Assembly (NCBI RefSeq): GCF_007625075.1
Contig: NZ_QMIE01000009.1
Location: forward strand, 1-64,000
Origin: Oceanidesulfovibrio indonesiensis
GTDB lineage: Bacteria; Desulfobacterota; Desulfovibrionia; Desulfovibrionales; Desulfovibrionaceae
Length of the DNA stretch: 64,000 nt
Direction: 5' to 3'
Part shown: positions 8,926 through 17,937 of the stretch, in pieces
Numbering within the stretch: position 1 is the first letter of the stretch
Layout: each line of letters starts with the position of its first letter
Program-made: the position numbers and the translations under genes
Notes under the pieces: generated by a model
The model's database searches: none
Told to the model about the DNA's origin: nothing
The model's input: the letters and a program-made list of their open reading frames with translations, nothing else

Positions 8926-8946
8926 GAATTTTTTCAACAGCCTGCA
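8926..8946. repeat. half-copy of repeat family II
   Basis: A TTTTTCAACAGCCTGC run matches the right end of the repeats at 29169 and 31558. Only one end is recognisable here. Confidence 0.35.
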
Positions 8947-8996
8947 TAAGCGCAACCACGCGGCCGTGTGCGGTCGCGTGAACAATCAGGACAATT

Positions 8997-10103
8997 GTGA
9001 CTGACGACATGACTGCAACATCTGCCGACCGCGTGCTCCCGGCGGAGTGGGAGCCGCACCGTGCTGTCTGGCTCGGCTGGCCGACCAAGGTATCGGACTG
9101 GAGCCCCAAGTTTGGAGCTATACCCTGGGTGTATGCCGAGATGATCCGCCGTCTGGCGTCCTCGGAAGAGGTGCGCCTGCTGGTGGATGACCATCGCGGC
9201 GAGACCCGGGCCCGCAATGTTCTCATGCGGGCGGGGATGGCTCCGGAACTGCACGGGGTGCGCTTTGTGCATCAACCCACGGACCGTAGCTGGACGCGAG
9301 ATTTCATGCCCTTTTTCACGGTGCAGCGCGGCGGCTCCGGCGCAGTGGTTCCGGGCGGCGGGCAGGCCGTGATCTGCGGCTTCACTGGCTGGGCGCGATA
9401 TGACGACCACACTCTGGACAACGCCGCGGCTCCGGCATGCGCCGAACGCTTCGGCTGGGATGTCCTTGTCGCGGAACATGCCGGACGTCGCCTCGTGCTG
9501 GAAGGCGGCGGCGTGGACTCCGACGGCGCAGGCACTGTGCTGGTTACGGAAGAGTGGCTCCTGGATCCGCATGTTCAGGTACGCAACCCGGGCATGAACC
9601 GCGCCGACTACGAAGCCGCATTCGGCAAGCTGTTCGGAGCGTTCAATACCATCTGGCTGGGGCGCGGCGTCGCCGGTGATGACACACACGGCCACGTGGA
9701 CGACTTCTGCCGTTTCGTGGGGCCGGGCCGCATCCTCATCTGCCGGGAGCCGGACGGGAGGGACGTGAACCATCGTCATTTGGAGGAGAACCGGGAACGC
9801 CTGGAGGACGCTGTTCTTGCGGATGGATCCAGACCGGAGATAGTTGACCTGCCCATGCCCGAGCCGCTGCATTTCGACGGCATGCGGCTGCCAGCGAGTT
9901 ACGCGAATTTCTACATCGGCAACACCGTGGTTCTTGTTCCCACGTTCAACGATCCCAAGGACAGCGACGCCCTCGGCATCATCGCCGAGTGCTTCCCCGG
10001 CCGGCAGGTGGTCGGCATCCATGCTGTGGATCTGGCTCTCGGTTTCGGCGGCGTGCATTGTCTGACCCACGAACAACCCGAGGGGATTCCCGAGCGCGAG
10101 TGA
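8997..10103 (+). CDS. aguA: agmatine deiminase (peptidyl-arginine deiminase family)
   Basis: 368 residues from a GTG; an ATG four codons later is an equally possible start. The guanidino-hydrolase fold is recognisable from a WEPHRAVWLGWP start, a RDFMPFF motif near 100, EGGGVDSDG around 165, GDDTHGHVDDFCRF around 225 and the terminal GGVHCLTHEQP, which holds the nucleophilic Cys355. It hydrolyses agmatine to N-carbamoylputrescine and ammonia in the arginine-decarboxylase route to putrescine. No N-carbamoylputrescine amidase gene is adjacent, so pathway partners lie elsewhere. It appears monocistronic. Confidence 0.9.
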   Translation: MTDDMTATSADRVLPAEWEPHRAVWLGWPTKVSDWSPKFGAIPWVYAEMIRRLASSEEVRLLVDDHRGETRARNVLMRAGMAPELHGVRFVHQPTDRSWTRDFMPFFTVQRGGSGAVVPGGGQAVICGFTGWARYDDHTLDNAAAPACAERFGWDVLVAEHAGRRLVLEGGGVDSDGAGTVLVTEEWLLDPHVQVRNPGMNRADYEAAFGKLFGAFNTIWLGRGVAGDDTHGHVDDFCRFVGPGRILICREPDGRDVNHRHLEENRERLEDAVLADGSRPEIVDLPMPEPLHFDGMRLPASYANFYIGNTVVLVPTFNDPKDSDALGIIAECFPGRQVVGIHAVDLALGFGGVHCLTHEQPEGIPERE

Positions 10104-10214
10104 CGAAACCATGAAGCTGTCTCTTGAATTCAAGAACGGGACATGGGTATAGTATGCGAGCAGAAGATTTCAGCGTTTTTGTTCTCCGGTTTATTCATGA
10201 TGGTCACCCACCGG

Positions 10215-10276
10215 CAAGGCCGCGCGGCGAATGCCGCAGGAGCATGAAGTTAAGATCGTCATGCTCAAGGTAATAC
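10215..10276. repeat. decayed right half of MITE-like repeat family I
   Basis: GCGCGGCGAATGCCGC followed by AGGAGCATGAAGTT and a final GTAATACGG aligns, with several substitutions, to the right half of the intact copies at 30555 and 38175. The left half is gone. Confidence 0.5.
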
Positions 10277-10354
10277 GGTACAGACGTCATTTGAGCAGCA
10301 CACGATTGCATGGCGCAATGAAGAAACACGCGGCAGATTCCTTTCGGGGTCAGA

Positions 10355-10891
10355 ATGGCGATACTGTTTCGAATCCATAAGGCGTGGAGGCCTGGAGTTC
10401 TGGCCTTTCTGATGGCGGCGGCTGTGCTGGGCGCTGCCGGGTGCGGTTCCGGCCGTAAAATGGACATGGCCGAGGACAAGAACGCCATGGCCCGCCTCAT
10501 CCAGGAAGGGGAGCGGCTCATCGCTTCGGAGATCGACCTTCAGGCCAATCTTCCCACGGTCCACGACCAGCTCGGCATGGTTCTGCCGGTGGTGCTGCGC
10601 AACGTGCTCTTCGGCGCGAACAACGTCTACGATCTGCTGGCGCTGTACGAGGCGGCTGAAGGTTTTGGGCGTGACAAAAGCGCGGAAGTGACGCGGCACA
10701 TGCACAGCCGCATGGGAATCGTTCTCCAGTCGAACCAGGAGGATCTCCGCCTGCTCCGGGACTCCAAGGAACTGGTCCTGGATGCCAACGTGCTGCTGCA
10801 CATAAACTATCTCATCGAGTACACCCGCAAAGTAAACGGCGCCATCGCCAAGACAATGCTGAAAACAGGCGGATATCTGGAAACGGATTGA
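10355..10891 (+). CDS. hypothetical lipoprotein
   Basis: 178 residues. The N-terminus (RIHKAWRPG, then a hydrophobic run) ends in VLGAAGC, a workable lipobox with the lipidated Cys near residue 30, so the mature protein should be membrane-anchored. The remainder is mostly amphipathic helix with many Leu and charged residues. No family is recognised. A CGGGGTC site lies just before the ATG. It stands alone between two repeat-bearing gaps. Confidence 0.6.
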   Translation: MAILFRIHKAWRPGVLAFLMAAAVLGAAGCGSGRKMDMAEDKNAMARLIQEGERLIASEIDLQANLPTVHDQLGMVLPVVLRNVLFGANNVYDLLALYEAAEGFGRDKSAEVTRHMHSRMGIVLQSNQEDLRLLRDSKELVLDANVLLHINYLIEYTRKVNGAIAKTMLKTGGYLETD

Positions 10892-11060
10892 CTGGTCGCT
10901 GGAAAAATCATTCGTACAGGCTCATCAAAGATGTTCGTGTACACGGGCGGAAAAATCAAACGTGAAGAGCATTTCAGCACATGAGGTTTTTTGAGACAAC
11001 ACTGCATTCGTAAATTATTCAACAGTTTGGTACTGGCCATGGAGGCGTTCGAACAAATCG
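10892..11060. repeat. diverged copy of repeat family II after a stop codon
   Basis: The spacer begins right at the stop codon and ends with ATTATTCAACAGTTTGG, recalling the ATTATTGAACAGCCTGC end of the copy after livM. The internal sequence is only loosely alike, so this assignment is weak. Confidence 0.3.
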
Positions 11061-11081
11061 AAAGTTCAAGGGGGCAACAGC

Positions 11082-11243
11082 ATGTCTGACAGCGTGACAA
11101 GGAATGGTGACGATTTTGGCTTCGAGATCGAGAACAGAACCGAGAAGCCCGAGGCTGCCGGTGATGAGGAAGGGCTCTCCCGCGAGGACACGGCGGACAT
11201 CCTCAAGAACTTCAACGCGATCTTCGACAACGAGGAAGATTAG
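11082..11243 (+). CDS. 53-residue acidic protein upstream of a histidine kinase
   Basis: Reading from the ATG at 11082 gives MSDSVTRNGDDFGF... and ends at TAG 11241-11243, 53 residues. A strong AAGGGGG ribosome site sits 7 nt ahead. The protein is very acidic, with a C-terminal predicted helix (SREDTADILKNFNAIFD) and no cysteine or membrane segment. It ends 18 nt before the sensor kinase start, so the two are almost certainly co-transcribed. Function is unknown. A small partner or regulator of the kinase is an inference from position only. Confidence 0.6.
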   Translation: MSDSVTRNGDDFGFEIENRTEKPEAAGDEEGLSREDTADILKNFNAIFDNEED

Positions 11244-11261
11244 CCGAACAGTCGGGGCTCC

Positions 11262-12674
11262 ATGGACAGTCCGTTGAAGATTCTTCTGTTGGAAGACGAC
11301 CCTGTCGACCGGGAGACTTTTGAGCAGTTCATCGAGACGAACGACCTGCCCTACGAGGTGGTCGCGACGTCGTCCATGGGCAACGCCGTCCAGCTTGCGT
11401 TGCAGAACTCCTATGACATCATCATCGCCGATTATGTGCTTGATGACGGCACGGTTCTCGATCTCCTGAAGTCCGTCGAATCCACACCCGTTATCATAGC
11501 CACGGCCTCCGGAGACGAGGAGACGGCGGTGAAGGCCATGAAGGCCGGCGCCTACGACTATCTGATCAAAGACCAGGAGCTCAATTACCTGCGCATGATC
11601 CCCGTGACCGTCGACCGCGCCGTGGCTCAGAACCGGGCCCGGCGACAGGCCAGAATGCTGGACCATGCGCTCATGTCCATACACGATGCCGTGTTCATCA
11701 CGGACGAGCACGGCCGCATCGTGTTTGTGAACGCCGCTTTTGAGGATATGTACGGCTATACGCCGCAGGAGATTCTCGGCAGCGAGGCCCGGGTTCTCTG
11801 TCTGGACCAGGATATGTGCCACCTGGCCTCGGCTCCGGAGGGCGGGGCCGAGCACGCGCTGGAGTGCATCCATTGCCGGAAGGACGGCGAGCACTTCCCC
11901 GTGGCGGTGACGCGCTCCGACCTCGGCGACGACCTCGGCAAGGAGCAGGCGGTCGTCTGGGTAGTGCGAGACATCACGAGCTGGAAACGGACCGAGGAGC
12001 AGCTGCGCCATTCCCTGCGGGAAAAGGAAGTCCTGCTGCGCGAGGTGCATCATCGGGTGAAGAACAACCTTCAGGTTGTCTCCAGCATGCTCAACCTGCA
12101 GGCCGGTTTCGTGCAGGACGAGCAAACGGCCGACGCCCTGCGCGACAGCCAGAACCGCGTGAAGTCCATGGCCCTGATCCACGAGCGTCTGTATCACTCG
12201 GAGTTCCTCACGCGTATCGATTTCGCCAAGTATGTCCGCAGCCTGGCGGAGCACATCAAGAGCACATACCACCGCGTGGGCGGCGTGGAGATGGAACTCG
12301 GGATCGACGAGAGCCTGCAGCTCGAAGTGGATGTGGCCATACCATGCGGCCTCATGCTGAACGAGCTGATTACCAACGCCTTCAAACATGGCTTTCCCGG
12401 AGGCGGTCCCGGCGGCGTCCGGATATCCGTCGGGGTGGAGCCCGCGGACGAGGCCCAGACGGTACGGCTCGCTCAGTCCGGGAATGCGTCGCGTCGCATG
12501 CGCCTCGTGGTGGCGGACGACGGCGCCGGCTTTCCGGAAGATTTCTCCGCCCAGGCTTCCGAGACGCTGGGCCTGCAACTGGTGGACATGCTCGCGCAGC
12601 AGCTGCACGGCAGCTACACCGTGGAGCGGGTGGAGAGCGGCGCCCGAATCAGCGTGTCAATTCCTGTGGAATGA
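11262..12674 (+). CDS. hybrid REC-PAS-histidine kinase (HisKA_2 type)
   Basis: 470 residues, soluble. The receiver domain spans about 1-120, with acidic pocket EDD (11-13), phospho-acceptor Asp57, Thr81 and Lys103. A PAS domain follows (about 132-245; cysteines at 180, 186, 202 and 205). The dimerisation/H-box EVHHRVKNNLQ puts the phosphorylated His at 263 or 264 and defines the HisKA_2 (not HisKA) family. The C-terminal HATPase has N-box NELITNAFKHGF and G-box ADDGAGFP. The N-terminal receiver suggests control by an upstream kinase or by the small acidic protein. No output regulator is adjacent. The next gene (S49 protease) starts 45 nt downstream. Confidence 0.88.
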   Translation: MDSPLKILLLEDDPVDRETFEQFIETNDLPYEVVATSSMGNAVQLALQNSYDIIIADYVLDDGTVLDLLKSVESTPVIIATASGDEETAVKAMKAGAYDYLIKDQELNYLRMIPVTVDRAVAQNRARRQARMLDHALMSIHDAVFITDEHGRIVFVNAAFEDMYGYTPQEILGSEARVLCLDQDMCHLASAPEGGAEHALECIHCRKDGEHFPVAVTRSDLGDDLGKEQAVVWVVRDITSWKRTEEQLRHSLREKEVLLREVHHRVKNNLQVVSSMLNLQAGFVQDEQTADALRDSQNRVKSMALIHERLYHSEFLTRIDFAKYVRSLAEHIKSTYHRVGGVEMELGIDESLQLEVDVAIPCGLMLNELITNAFKHGFPGGGPGGVRISVGVEPADEAQTVRLAQSGNASRRMRLVVADDGAGFPEDFSAQASETLGLQLVDMLAQQLHGSYTVERVESGARISVSIPVE

Positions 12675-12719
12675 CGGGCGGCCCGCGTGGCACGAACCCG
12701 AACGACATGGAGCAGCCAT

Positions 12720-13709
12720 ATGCTACGAGGCGTTGCACATATTCTCGTCGCGTGCGTCTTTGTCATGATGGTGGCGGGATGCTCGCCCCGCATCAACATC
12801 CTGAGCTCCGCGCGGGAACCGCTGGAAGAGCACACAATAGAGGGCGAGGGCGCGGACAAGATACTGCTCGTGCGTGTCCGCGGCGTTCTGGAAATGTCTC
12901 CGGACTCCGGACTGCTGCGGGAGCGCCCCAGCCAGGTGCAGCGGTTGGACGAGCAACTTGCCAAAGCGCGCAAAGACAGACGCATCAAGGCCGTGGTCGT
13001 GACGATCAACAGCTCCGGCGGCACCGTGGGCGCGTCCGACGTCTGCTATGAGCTCATTCGGCGGTACAGGCAGGAATCCGGCAACCCGGTGGTCGCCGTG
13101 CTCATGGAGGTGGCGGCATCCGGAGGCTACTACGCGGCCGCGGCGGCGGACTCCATCATCGCGCATCCGGCCACCATCACCGGCTCCATAGGCACGTTGT
13201 TCCTGCGGCCCGATCTTTCCGGGCTCATGGACTGGGTGCGGGTGGACGTGGAAGTGACCAGGTCCGGCGCGCTCAAGGATATGGGCTCGCCGTTCCGAAA
13301 TTCCACGGAAGAAGAGCGTGAATTGTTCCAAACCATGATCGCCCAACACAACGCCCGTTTTCTGGAGCTTGTACAGACGTCCAGAAAGCTGGACGACGGC
13401 GCCATGGCGGCATTTGACGACGCCCGGGTGCTCACTGCAAGACAGGCCATGGACGCCGGTCTGGTGGACGCCCTGGGCTACCTCCACGACGGCTATGCCG
13501 AGGCGCGCAGGCTGGCCGGTCTGGAGAAGGCCAGAATCGTGGCCTACCATCGCCGCGAGTATCCGGATGACACAGGGTACAACGCCATTGCCAAAACGCC
13601 GGCTTTCGGGGGGATCGCTGACGGCTTTGATGTACGGGGCGCACTCGGCGTGCCGCAGACAGGGCTCTACCACATCTGGCCGGGCGCATTCGGAAGTGCG
13701 GGTCAGTAA
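12720..13709 (+). CDS. SppA-like S49 peptidase, predicted lipoprotein
   Basis: 329 residues from the ATG at 12720, which has GGAG 7 nt upstream; a GTG further up lacks a site. The N-terminus is a lipoprotein signal (hydrophobic 6-17, VAGC, lipidated Cys21) rather than the transmembrane anchor of classical SppA. The protease core has the oxyanion region NSSGGTVGAS (about 98-107), the nucleophile Ser134 in MEVAASGGYY and the general-base Lys186 in SGALKDMGSPFR, as in the Ser-Lys dyad of signal peptide peptidases. Length is that of the single-domain form. It presumably degrades cleaved signal peptides or membrane-associated proteins from the periplasmic side. Confidence 0.85.
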   Translation: MLRGVAHILVACVFVMMVAGCSPRINILSSAREPLEEHTIEGEGADKILLVRVRGVLEMSPDSGLLRERPSQVQRLDEQLAKARKDRRIKAVVVTINSSGGTVGASDVCYELIRRYRQESGNPVVAVLMEVAASGGYYAAAAADSIIAHPATITGSIGTLFLRPDLSGLMDWVRVDVEVTRSGALKDMGSPFRNSTEEERELFQTMIAQHNARFLELVQTSRKLDDGAMAAFDDARVLTARQAMDAGLVDALGYLHDGYAEARRLAGLEKARIVAYHRREYPDDTGYNAIAKTPAFGGIADGFDVRGALGVPQTGLYHIWPGAFGSAGQ

Positions 13710-13749
13710 TCAGACAACGGATTAGCAGGACGCGCCCGCTGCGGGTGGG

Positions 13750-15423
13750 CTACGCCAGAAGATAGAACCCGAGTTCCTTGTCCCGTTCGCGTCGCTCCAG
13801 GAACTGCACGCCGACGAACCGGCCGCGAACGTTGCGCACCATCACCTTGCGGAATATCCGCGTACCCTTGGCGTCGTCCAGGTGGAACAGCACGTCGATA
13901 ATATGACGCGGCTTGAGCCGGTGCGGCTCGCGGGTGTGGAAGCCCACGCCGCCGAGTGAGATGTCGCGTACGATCATCTCGCGCTTGGTGCCGTCCTCGT
14001 CAAAGTAAAATCCGTCCAGGGAAGCTCGTTTGCGGTAGGTCTTCCGGAACTCCAGCCGCACGGGGTACCGGGCGCCGCATTCGCAATTGACCTGCGCCGC
14101 CGTGATCATGTCGCGTTCGCCGGAGAGGTCCAGCACATTGACACGCTTGCAGGAGAGGCAGGGCGCCTGGACCTTCATTTCCGAGTTCACGTTGAGCAGT
14201 GGCCAGTCATCCTCGAATCTGTCAAGCGGGGTATACGGCTCGCGTCTGGGCTCAGCAGCAGCGAGTTCGGCCGTCCCTTCTTCGTCCTCCACAACTTCCA
14301 CCGCGTGCACCTCGGGGATGTCCTCGTCGTCGAATACGTCGTTCTCGGCCAGGGGGGGATCTTCACGGTTGAGCAGTACGGTGTCCTCGTAGTGCTTGAC
14401 GTTCGGGAACACCGGAATGTCGTGGTCAGGCTCGAACTCCAGCTCGCGGAAGTAACGTCCCAGCTCATCCGCATGCATGGTCTTGGCATGGCGGGACTCG
14501 TCAGCAGCGCTGCGTTCCGTGCCTGAAAGGCTGCGGACGGGCTGTTCCTCGGGTTCGTGCGGACGGAGCACGAACCGGCTGGGGAAGACGGCGCCGCACG
14601 AGCAACGGATGGGCGTGGGCTGCTTGACGTTGGCCAGCTCGGAACTCTTCAGTGTTCGCCCCTTTTCGCATGCCGGGCAGATGATCGTGACGCGGTCCCC
14701 GAGGTCGGCGTAGAACGTCTGTTCCGGGTAACGCGTGCGGCGAGCGGGGTCCTGTTCCCGGGGCAGGAAGCGGACAGGGAAGGCAAACCCGCAGGAAGAG
14801 CACTTGGTGCGCACGGGCCTGGTGTGCTGTTTGACGCGCTCGTACGGGGTGGAGCGCGTGGCGCGACAGCGGGGGCAGGTCACCTGCACGCGGTCGGCGT
14901 CGTCGGGGAAGATGGTCAAAACCTGCACCGGAGCGCTCTGCATGGTGCGCGCCGGCAGCGAGTTGTCCGCAGGCGACAGCCTGAACCGTGCAAGGAAGCT
15001 GTTGCCGCATTTGCACTTCAACCCGGCGGGCTGTTTGAGCTTGGCGAGCTTTTCGGATGGAACCTTTTTGGTCGCGCCACAGGCTGGACATGCGATATGC
15101 ACCATGCCGTCCGGGCCGGCCACGAACTCGGTCACTTGCTCTTCCGAAGGCGTGTGAGCAGACCGTTTCCCAGCTGGCTCGGGTGATGATCCTGTTGCCT
15201 GTTCGGCCTTGTCCGAAGAAGCTGCGGAAGAAAAGGGCGCTTTCGCCGCGAGATCGAGGTCGCACGGAAAGACCGCGCCACATTGGCAACGCAATCTGAC
15301 CGGCCCAGAGGTTCCGGCGAGTCGCTCAGTCGGCAGGACTTTGCTGGCTTCGCACTCCGGGCAGGTTACTCGAATCTTGCCGTCGGCATCGGGGGCGCAG
15401 ACCCGTATGGGCCGTTCAGCCAT
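13750..15423 (-). CDS. five-fold zinc-ribbon protein with C-terminal PilZ domain
   Basis: 557 residues from the ATG at 15423, chosen because GGAG lies 6 nt upstream; ATG 15429 and TTG 15435 are alternatives. Five Cys4 zinc-ribbon units (CPxC ... CxCG/CSSCG) are spaced at roughly 80-110 residues in the N-terminal half, the fifth just before the PilZ domain. Each has the form CP.C.......[about 22]C.CG..F, resembling MJ0042-type finger modules. A long acidic linker (EVVEDEEGTAEL) separates ribbons 4 and 5. The C-terminus is PilZ-like (KRASLDGFYFDEDG, then RDISLGGVGFHT), a cyclic-di-GMP or regulatory fold. The canonical RxxxR is poorly preserved. The cellular role is unknown. Confidence 0.8.
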   Translation of the reverse strand: MAERPIRVCAPDADGKIRVTCPECEASKVLPTERLAGTSGPVRLRCQCGAVFPCDLDLAAKAPFSSAASSDKAEQATGSSPEPAGKRSAHTPSEEQVTEFVAGPDGMVHIACPACGATKKVPSEKLAKLKQPAGLKCKCGNSFLARFRLSPADNSLPARTMQSAPVQVLTIFPDDADRVQVTCPRCRATRSTPYERVKQHTRPVRTKCSSCGFAFPVRFLPREQDPARRTRYPEQTFYADLGDRVTIICPACEKGRTLKSSELANVKQPTPIRCSCGAVFPSRFVLRPHEPEEQPVRSLSGTERSAADESRHAKTMHADELGRYFRELEFEPDHDIPVFPNVKHYEDTVLLNREDPPLAENDVFDDEDIPEVHAVEVVEDEEGTAELAAAEPRREPYTPLDRFEDDWPLLNVNSEMKVQAPCLSCKRVNVLDLSGERDMITAAQVNCECGARYPVRLEFRKTYRKRASLDGFYFDEDGTKREMIVRDISLGGVGFHTREPHRLKPRHIIDVLFHLDDAKGTRIFRKVMVRNVRGRFVGVQFLERRERDKELGFYLLA

Positions 15424-15712
15424 CGCCATCTCCAAATAATTCCCCCCATAATGACAAGCCGCCGTATCGTATGAAAAGCATTTGGTGCGAAAGTTTCTGG
15501 GTAAGAATGAAATCCCGAGCCGTCAAGGCGGATTCCTGCGCTGTGGGGAGCAAGATTCCGCACATGGCGGGCATCGTTATTGAGTCAACTACGTCATGAA
15601 ATTGACGCTCGCAGTTCGCCGGAAGAATCAATGCATTCTGCGTGCCTGGTGAACAACCAGCACCCGGGTTTCGTTACCATGCACCCGGACGAAGAGAAAG
15701 TATAGCGCAAAC

Positions 15713-15750
15713 AGAAACCCCCGCACCGAGCCGAGACGGTGCGGGGGAAA
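15713..15750 (-). terminator. intrinsic terminator of the ORP operon
   Basis: A perfect 10-bp stem, CCCCCGCACC paired with GGTGCGGGGG, with a 10-nt loop, lies about 25 bp past the end of the mrp-ORP gene. On the minus strand a short T-rich tail follows. The remaining part of the 15424-15771 gap shows nothing else. Confidence 0.75.
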
Positions 15751-15771
15751 CGTCGCCCACAATGGGGAGAA

Positions 15772-17010
15772 TCAGTGATCGCAAATATTGCCGGTGAGGG
15801 AGAGATCCCCGGCAAGGTACTTGCGCACCACGTCCTTTGGATCTTCGCCCTGGGCGCCCACCAGAACGCGCACGCCACGGTCCGTGAACAGGGACTGCGC
15901 GCGGGAGCCCATGCCGCCGGCGATGACGAGTTCCGCGCCCTGGGACGCCACGAACTCTGGAAACACGCCCGGCTCGTGCGGCGGCGGGGTTTCCAGCGTC
16001 ATGCCGGTAATCTCGCGTGTTTCAGGATCCACATCCACGAACGCGAACTGCTGGCAATGGCCAAAATGCATGCACAGCTTGCCGTCCGCCACAGGCACGG
16101 CGATGCGCCTGGCGCCGTTCACCGAGGCGGCCGTGTTGGTTTCCTGCAACGCCCCGGCTTTTTCCAGCATGGGTTTGACGATGCGGCCGAAGGCCTCGGT
16201 GACGGGCGTATGCTCGTGCACCTTGAGGTAGGCGTAGCCCTCCTCGGCCGAGCGGCCCATTTCCGGATCGAGCGGGATGGACCCCAGGAACGGCACGTCC
16301 ATTTCCTGGGCGAGGCGTTCGCCGCCGCCTGATGAGAAGATGTGCTCCACCTGGCCGCAGTGTCTGCACACGTAGCCGCTCATGTTCTCCACGATGCCGA
16401 GGAGCGGGTTGCCCAGCTGCCGCACGAAGGAGACGGAGCGCCGCACGTCGTCCACGGCCACGGACTGCGGGGTGGTCACCACCACGGCCTGGGCGTCCGG
16501 ACCTATGGACTGGAGCACGGAGAGAGGCTCGTCGCCGGTGCCGGGGGGGCAGTCCACCACGAGGAAATCGAGGTCGCCCCATTCCACGTCGCGCAGGAAC
16601 TGGTTGATGAGGCCCATCTTCACCGGGCCGCGCCAGATGACGGCCTGCTCCGGGCTGGGGATGAGAAAGCCCAGAGACATGACCCAGAGGTTCTTGGACC
16701 AGCCCACAGGTTCCATGCTCGCTTCGTTCATGTGCGGCTGCTGGCCGGAGAGGCCGAGAAGCCGCGGCACGCTCGGGCCGTGCACATCCACGTCAAGCAG
16801 GCCGACCTTCTTGCCGGCCAGGGACAGGGCGATGGCTATATTGACGGCCACCGTGGACTTGCCCACGCCGCCCTTGCCGGAAAGCACGACGATCTTGTTC
16901 TTGATGCGCGAAAGCCGCGCTTTCATCTGCTGCTCCTCCGGGCTGGGGCCGCAGCCGCCCGCATCGCAGGAGCCGCTTGTGCCGCAGCCGCTGCATCCTG
17001 TATCGCTCAT
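15772..17010 (-). CDS. mrp: Mrp/NBP35 P-loop ATPase fused to an ORP/NifX-like domain (MrpORP)
   Basis: 412 residues. A Cys-rich N-terminus (GCSGCGTSGSC) is followed by the deviant Walker A GKGGVGKST (about 45-53) and Walker B VVDCPPGTGDE. A CRHC motif near 215 is the bridging cluster site of Mrp/ApbC Fe-S carriers. From about residue 300 a second domain begins (RRIAVPVADGKLCMHFGHCQQF), a dinitrogenase-cofactor/NifX fold as in orange protein. The fusion is known in Desulfovibrio as MrpORP and is linked to Fe-S or Mo-Cu cluster handling and to ORP complex function. It is the last gene of the cluster, 12 nt after the MinD-like gene. Confidence 0.88.
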   Translation of the reverse strand: MSDTGCSGCGTSGSCDAGGCGPSPEEQQMKARLSRIKNKIVVLSGKGGVGKSTVAVNIAIALSLAGKKVGLLDVDVHGPSVPRLLGLSGQQPHMNEASMEPVGWSKNLWVMSLGFLIPSPEQAVIWRGPVKMGLINQFLRDVEWGDLDFLVVDCPPGTGDEPLSVLQSIGPDAQAVVVTTPQSVAVDDVRRSVSFVRQLGNPLLGIVENMSGYVCRHCGQVEHIFSSGGGERLAQEMDVPFLGSIPLDPEMGRSAEEGYAYLKVHEHTPVTEAFGRIVKPMLEKAGALQETNTAASVNGARRIAVPVADGKLCMHFGHCQQFAFVDVDPETREITGMTLETPPPHEPGVFPEFVASQGAELVIAGGMGSRAQSLFTDRGVRVLVGAQGEDPKDVVRKYLAGDLSLTGNICDH

Positions 17011-17022
17011 TGGTGTGTCTCC

Positions 17023-17937
17023 TTATGATGGTTGTGATTTGGAGTCGGTCGAAAATTGCGGGGAGTAGCCTGTTTCGCCCAGCAGGCGTTTCCACATGTG
17101 CTCGAAAAAGAGTCGATACATGTCCGGGGCATACTCCACAATGGTCTGGCCGGCCAGCTGGGCCTGGTTGAAGGCCGGATCGTAAGGCACTGCGCCCAGG
17201 AACATGAGCCCGCGCGAACGGCAGAACGAGGCCACGGACTGCGCCAATTCCGGATTCACGTCCTCCTTGTTCACGAGCACGGCCGCCGGGATGTCGAAAT
17301 GAGCGGCGAGGTCTGCGATGCGCGCAAGATCGTGCTCGGCGGAGCGGGTCGGCTCGGTCACAATTAACGCGAGATCGGCGTTCGTCAAGGACGCGATGAC
17401 CGGGCAGCCGATGCCGGGCGGGCCGTCAGTGAGCACCACGTCAATGGAGCGGTGCTCGGCCACGCGGCCTGACCGCTGGCGCACGGTGGTCACCAGCTTG
17501 CCGGAGTTCTCGGCGCCGATGTCGAGAGCGGCGTGGATCATGGGGCCGTGTCGCGTCTCGGAATCGTACCAGACGCCGCACTTCTGCGGCACCATGGCGA
17601 TGGCTTCGCAGGGGCAGACATAGGCGCACAATCCGCACCCCTCGCACATCTCCGGCTGGACCACGGCCTTGCCCTCGGCGTCGGCGTCCATGGCGTGGAA
17701 GCGGCATTTCTCGATGCACAGGCCGCACGCAGTGCACGCCGAAACGTTGACGGACGGCGCCTCGCCGGAAACGAAGTCGTGAATCTGGATCACGTTCGGT
17801 TCGAGAATCAGGTGCAGGTCGGCCGCATCCACGTCGCAGTCGGCCAGCACCTTGGGTGGACCGCAGGAGGCGAGGGCTGCGGAAATGCTCGTCTTGCCGG
17901 TGCCACCTTTGCCGGACAGGACCACTATTTCGCGCAT
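17023..17937 (-). CDS. MinD-superfamily P-loop ATPase with inserted ferredoxin domain (ORP complex)
   Basis: 304 residues. Walker A is GKGGTGKTS (9-17). A two-cluster ferredoxin module is inserted at about 64-115 (CTACGLCIEKC and CEGCGLCAYVC), followed by the TDGPPGIGCP switch segment. This layout is that of the paired orange-protein-complex ATPases of Desulfovibrio (the orp3/orp4 type). It overlaps the upstream paralogue by 13 nt. The pair probably act together as a heterodimer using ATP and electrons for cluster assembly or positioning. The function remains incompletely known in the literature, so details are inference. Confidence 0.85.
   Translation of the reverse strand: MREIVVLSGKGGTGKTSISAALASCGPPKVLADCDVDAADLHLILEPNVIQIHDFVSGEAPSVNVSACTACGLCIEKCRFHAMDADAEGKAVVQPEMCEGCGLCAYVCPCEAIAMVPQKCGVWYDSETRHGPMIHAALDIGAENSGKLVTTVRQRSGRVAEHRSIDVVLTDGPPGIGCPVIASLTNADLALIVTEPTRSAEHDLARIADLAAHFDIPAAVLVNKEDVNPELAQSVASFCRSRGLMFLGAVPYDPAFNQAQLAGQTIVEYAPDMYRLFFEHMWKRLLGETGYSPQFSTDSKSQPS

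Noticed and set aside
11019-12608. Long minus-strand frame opposite the sensor kinase
   Set aside because: The kinase motifs on the plus strand are unmistakable; this is a shadow frame.
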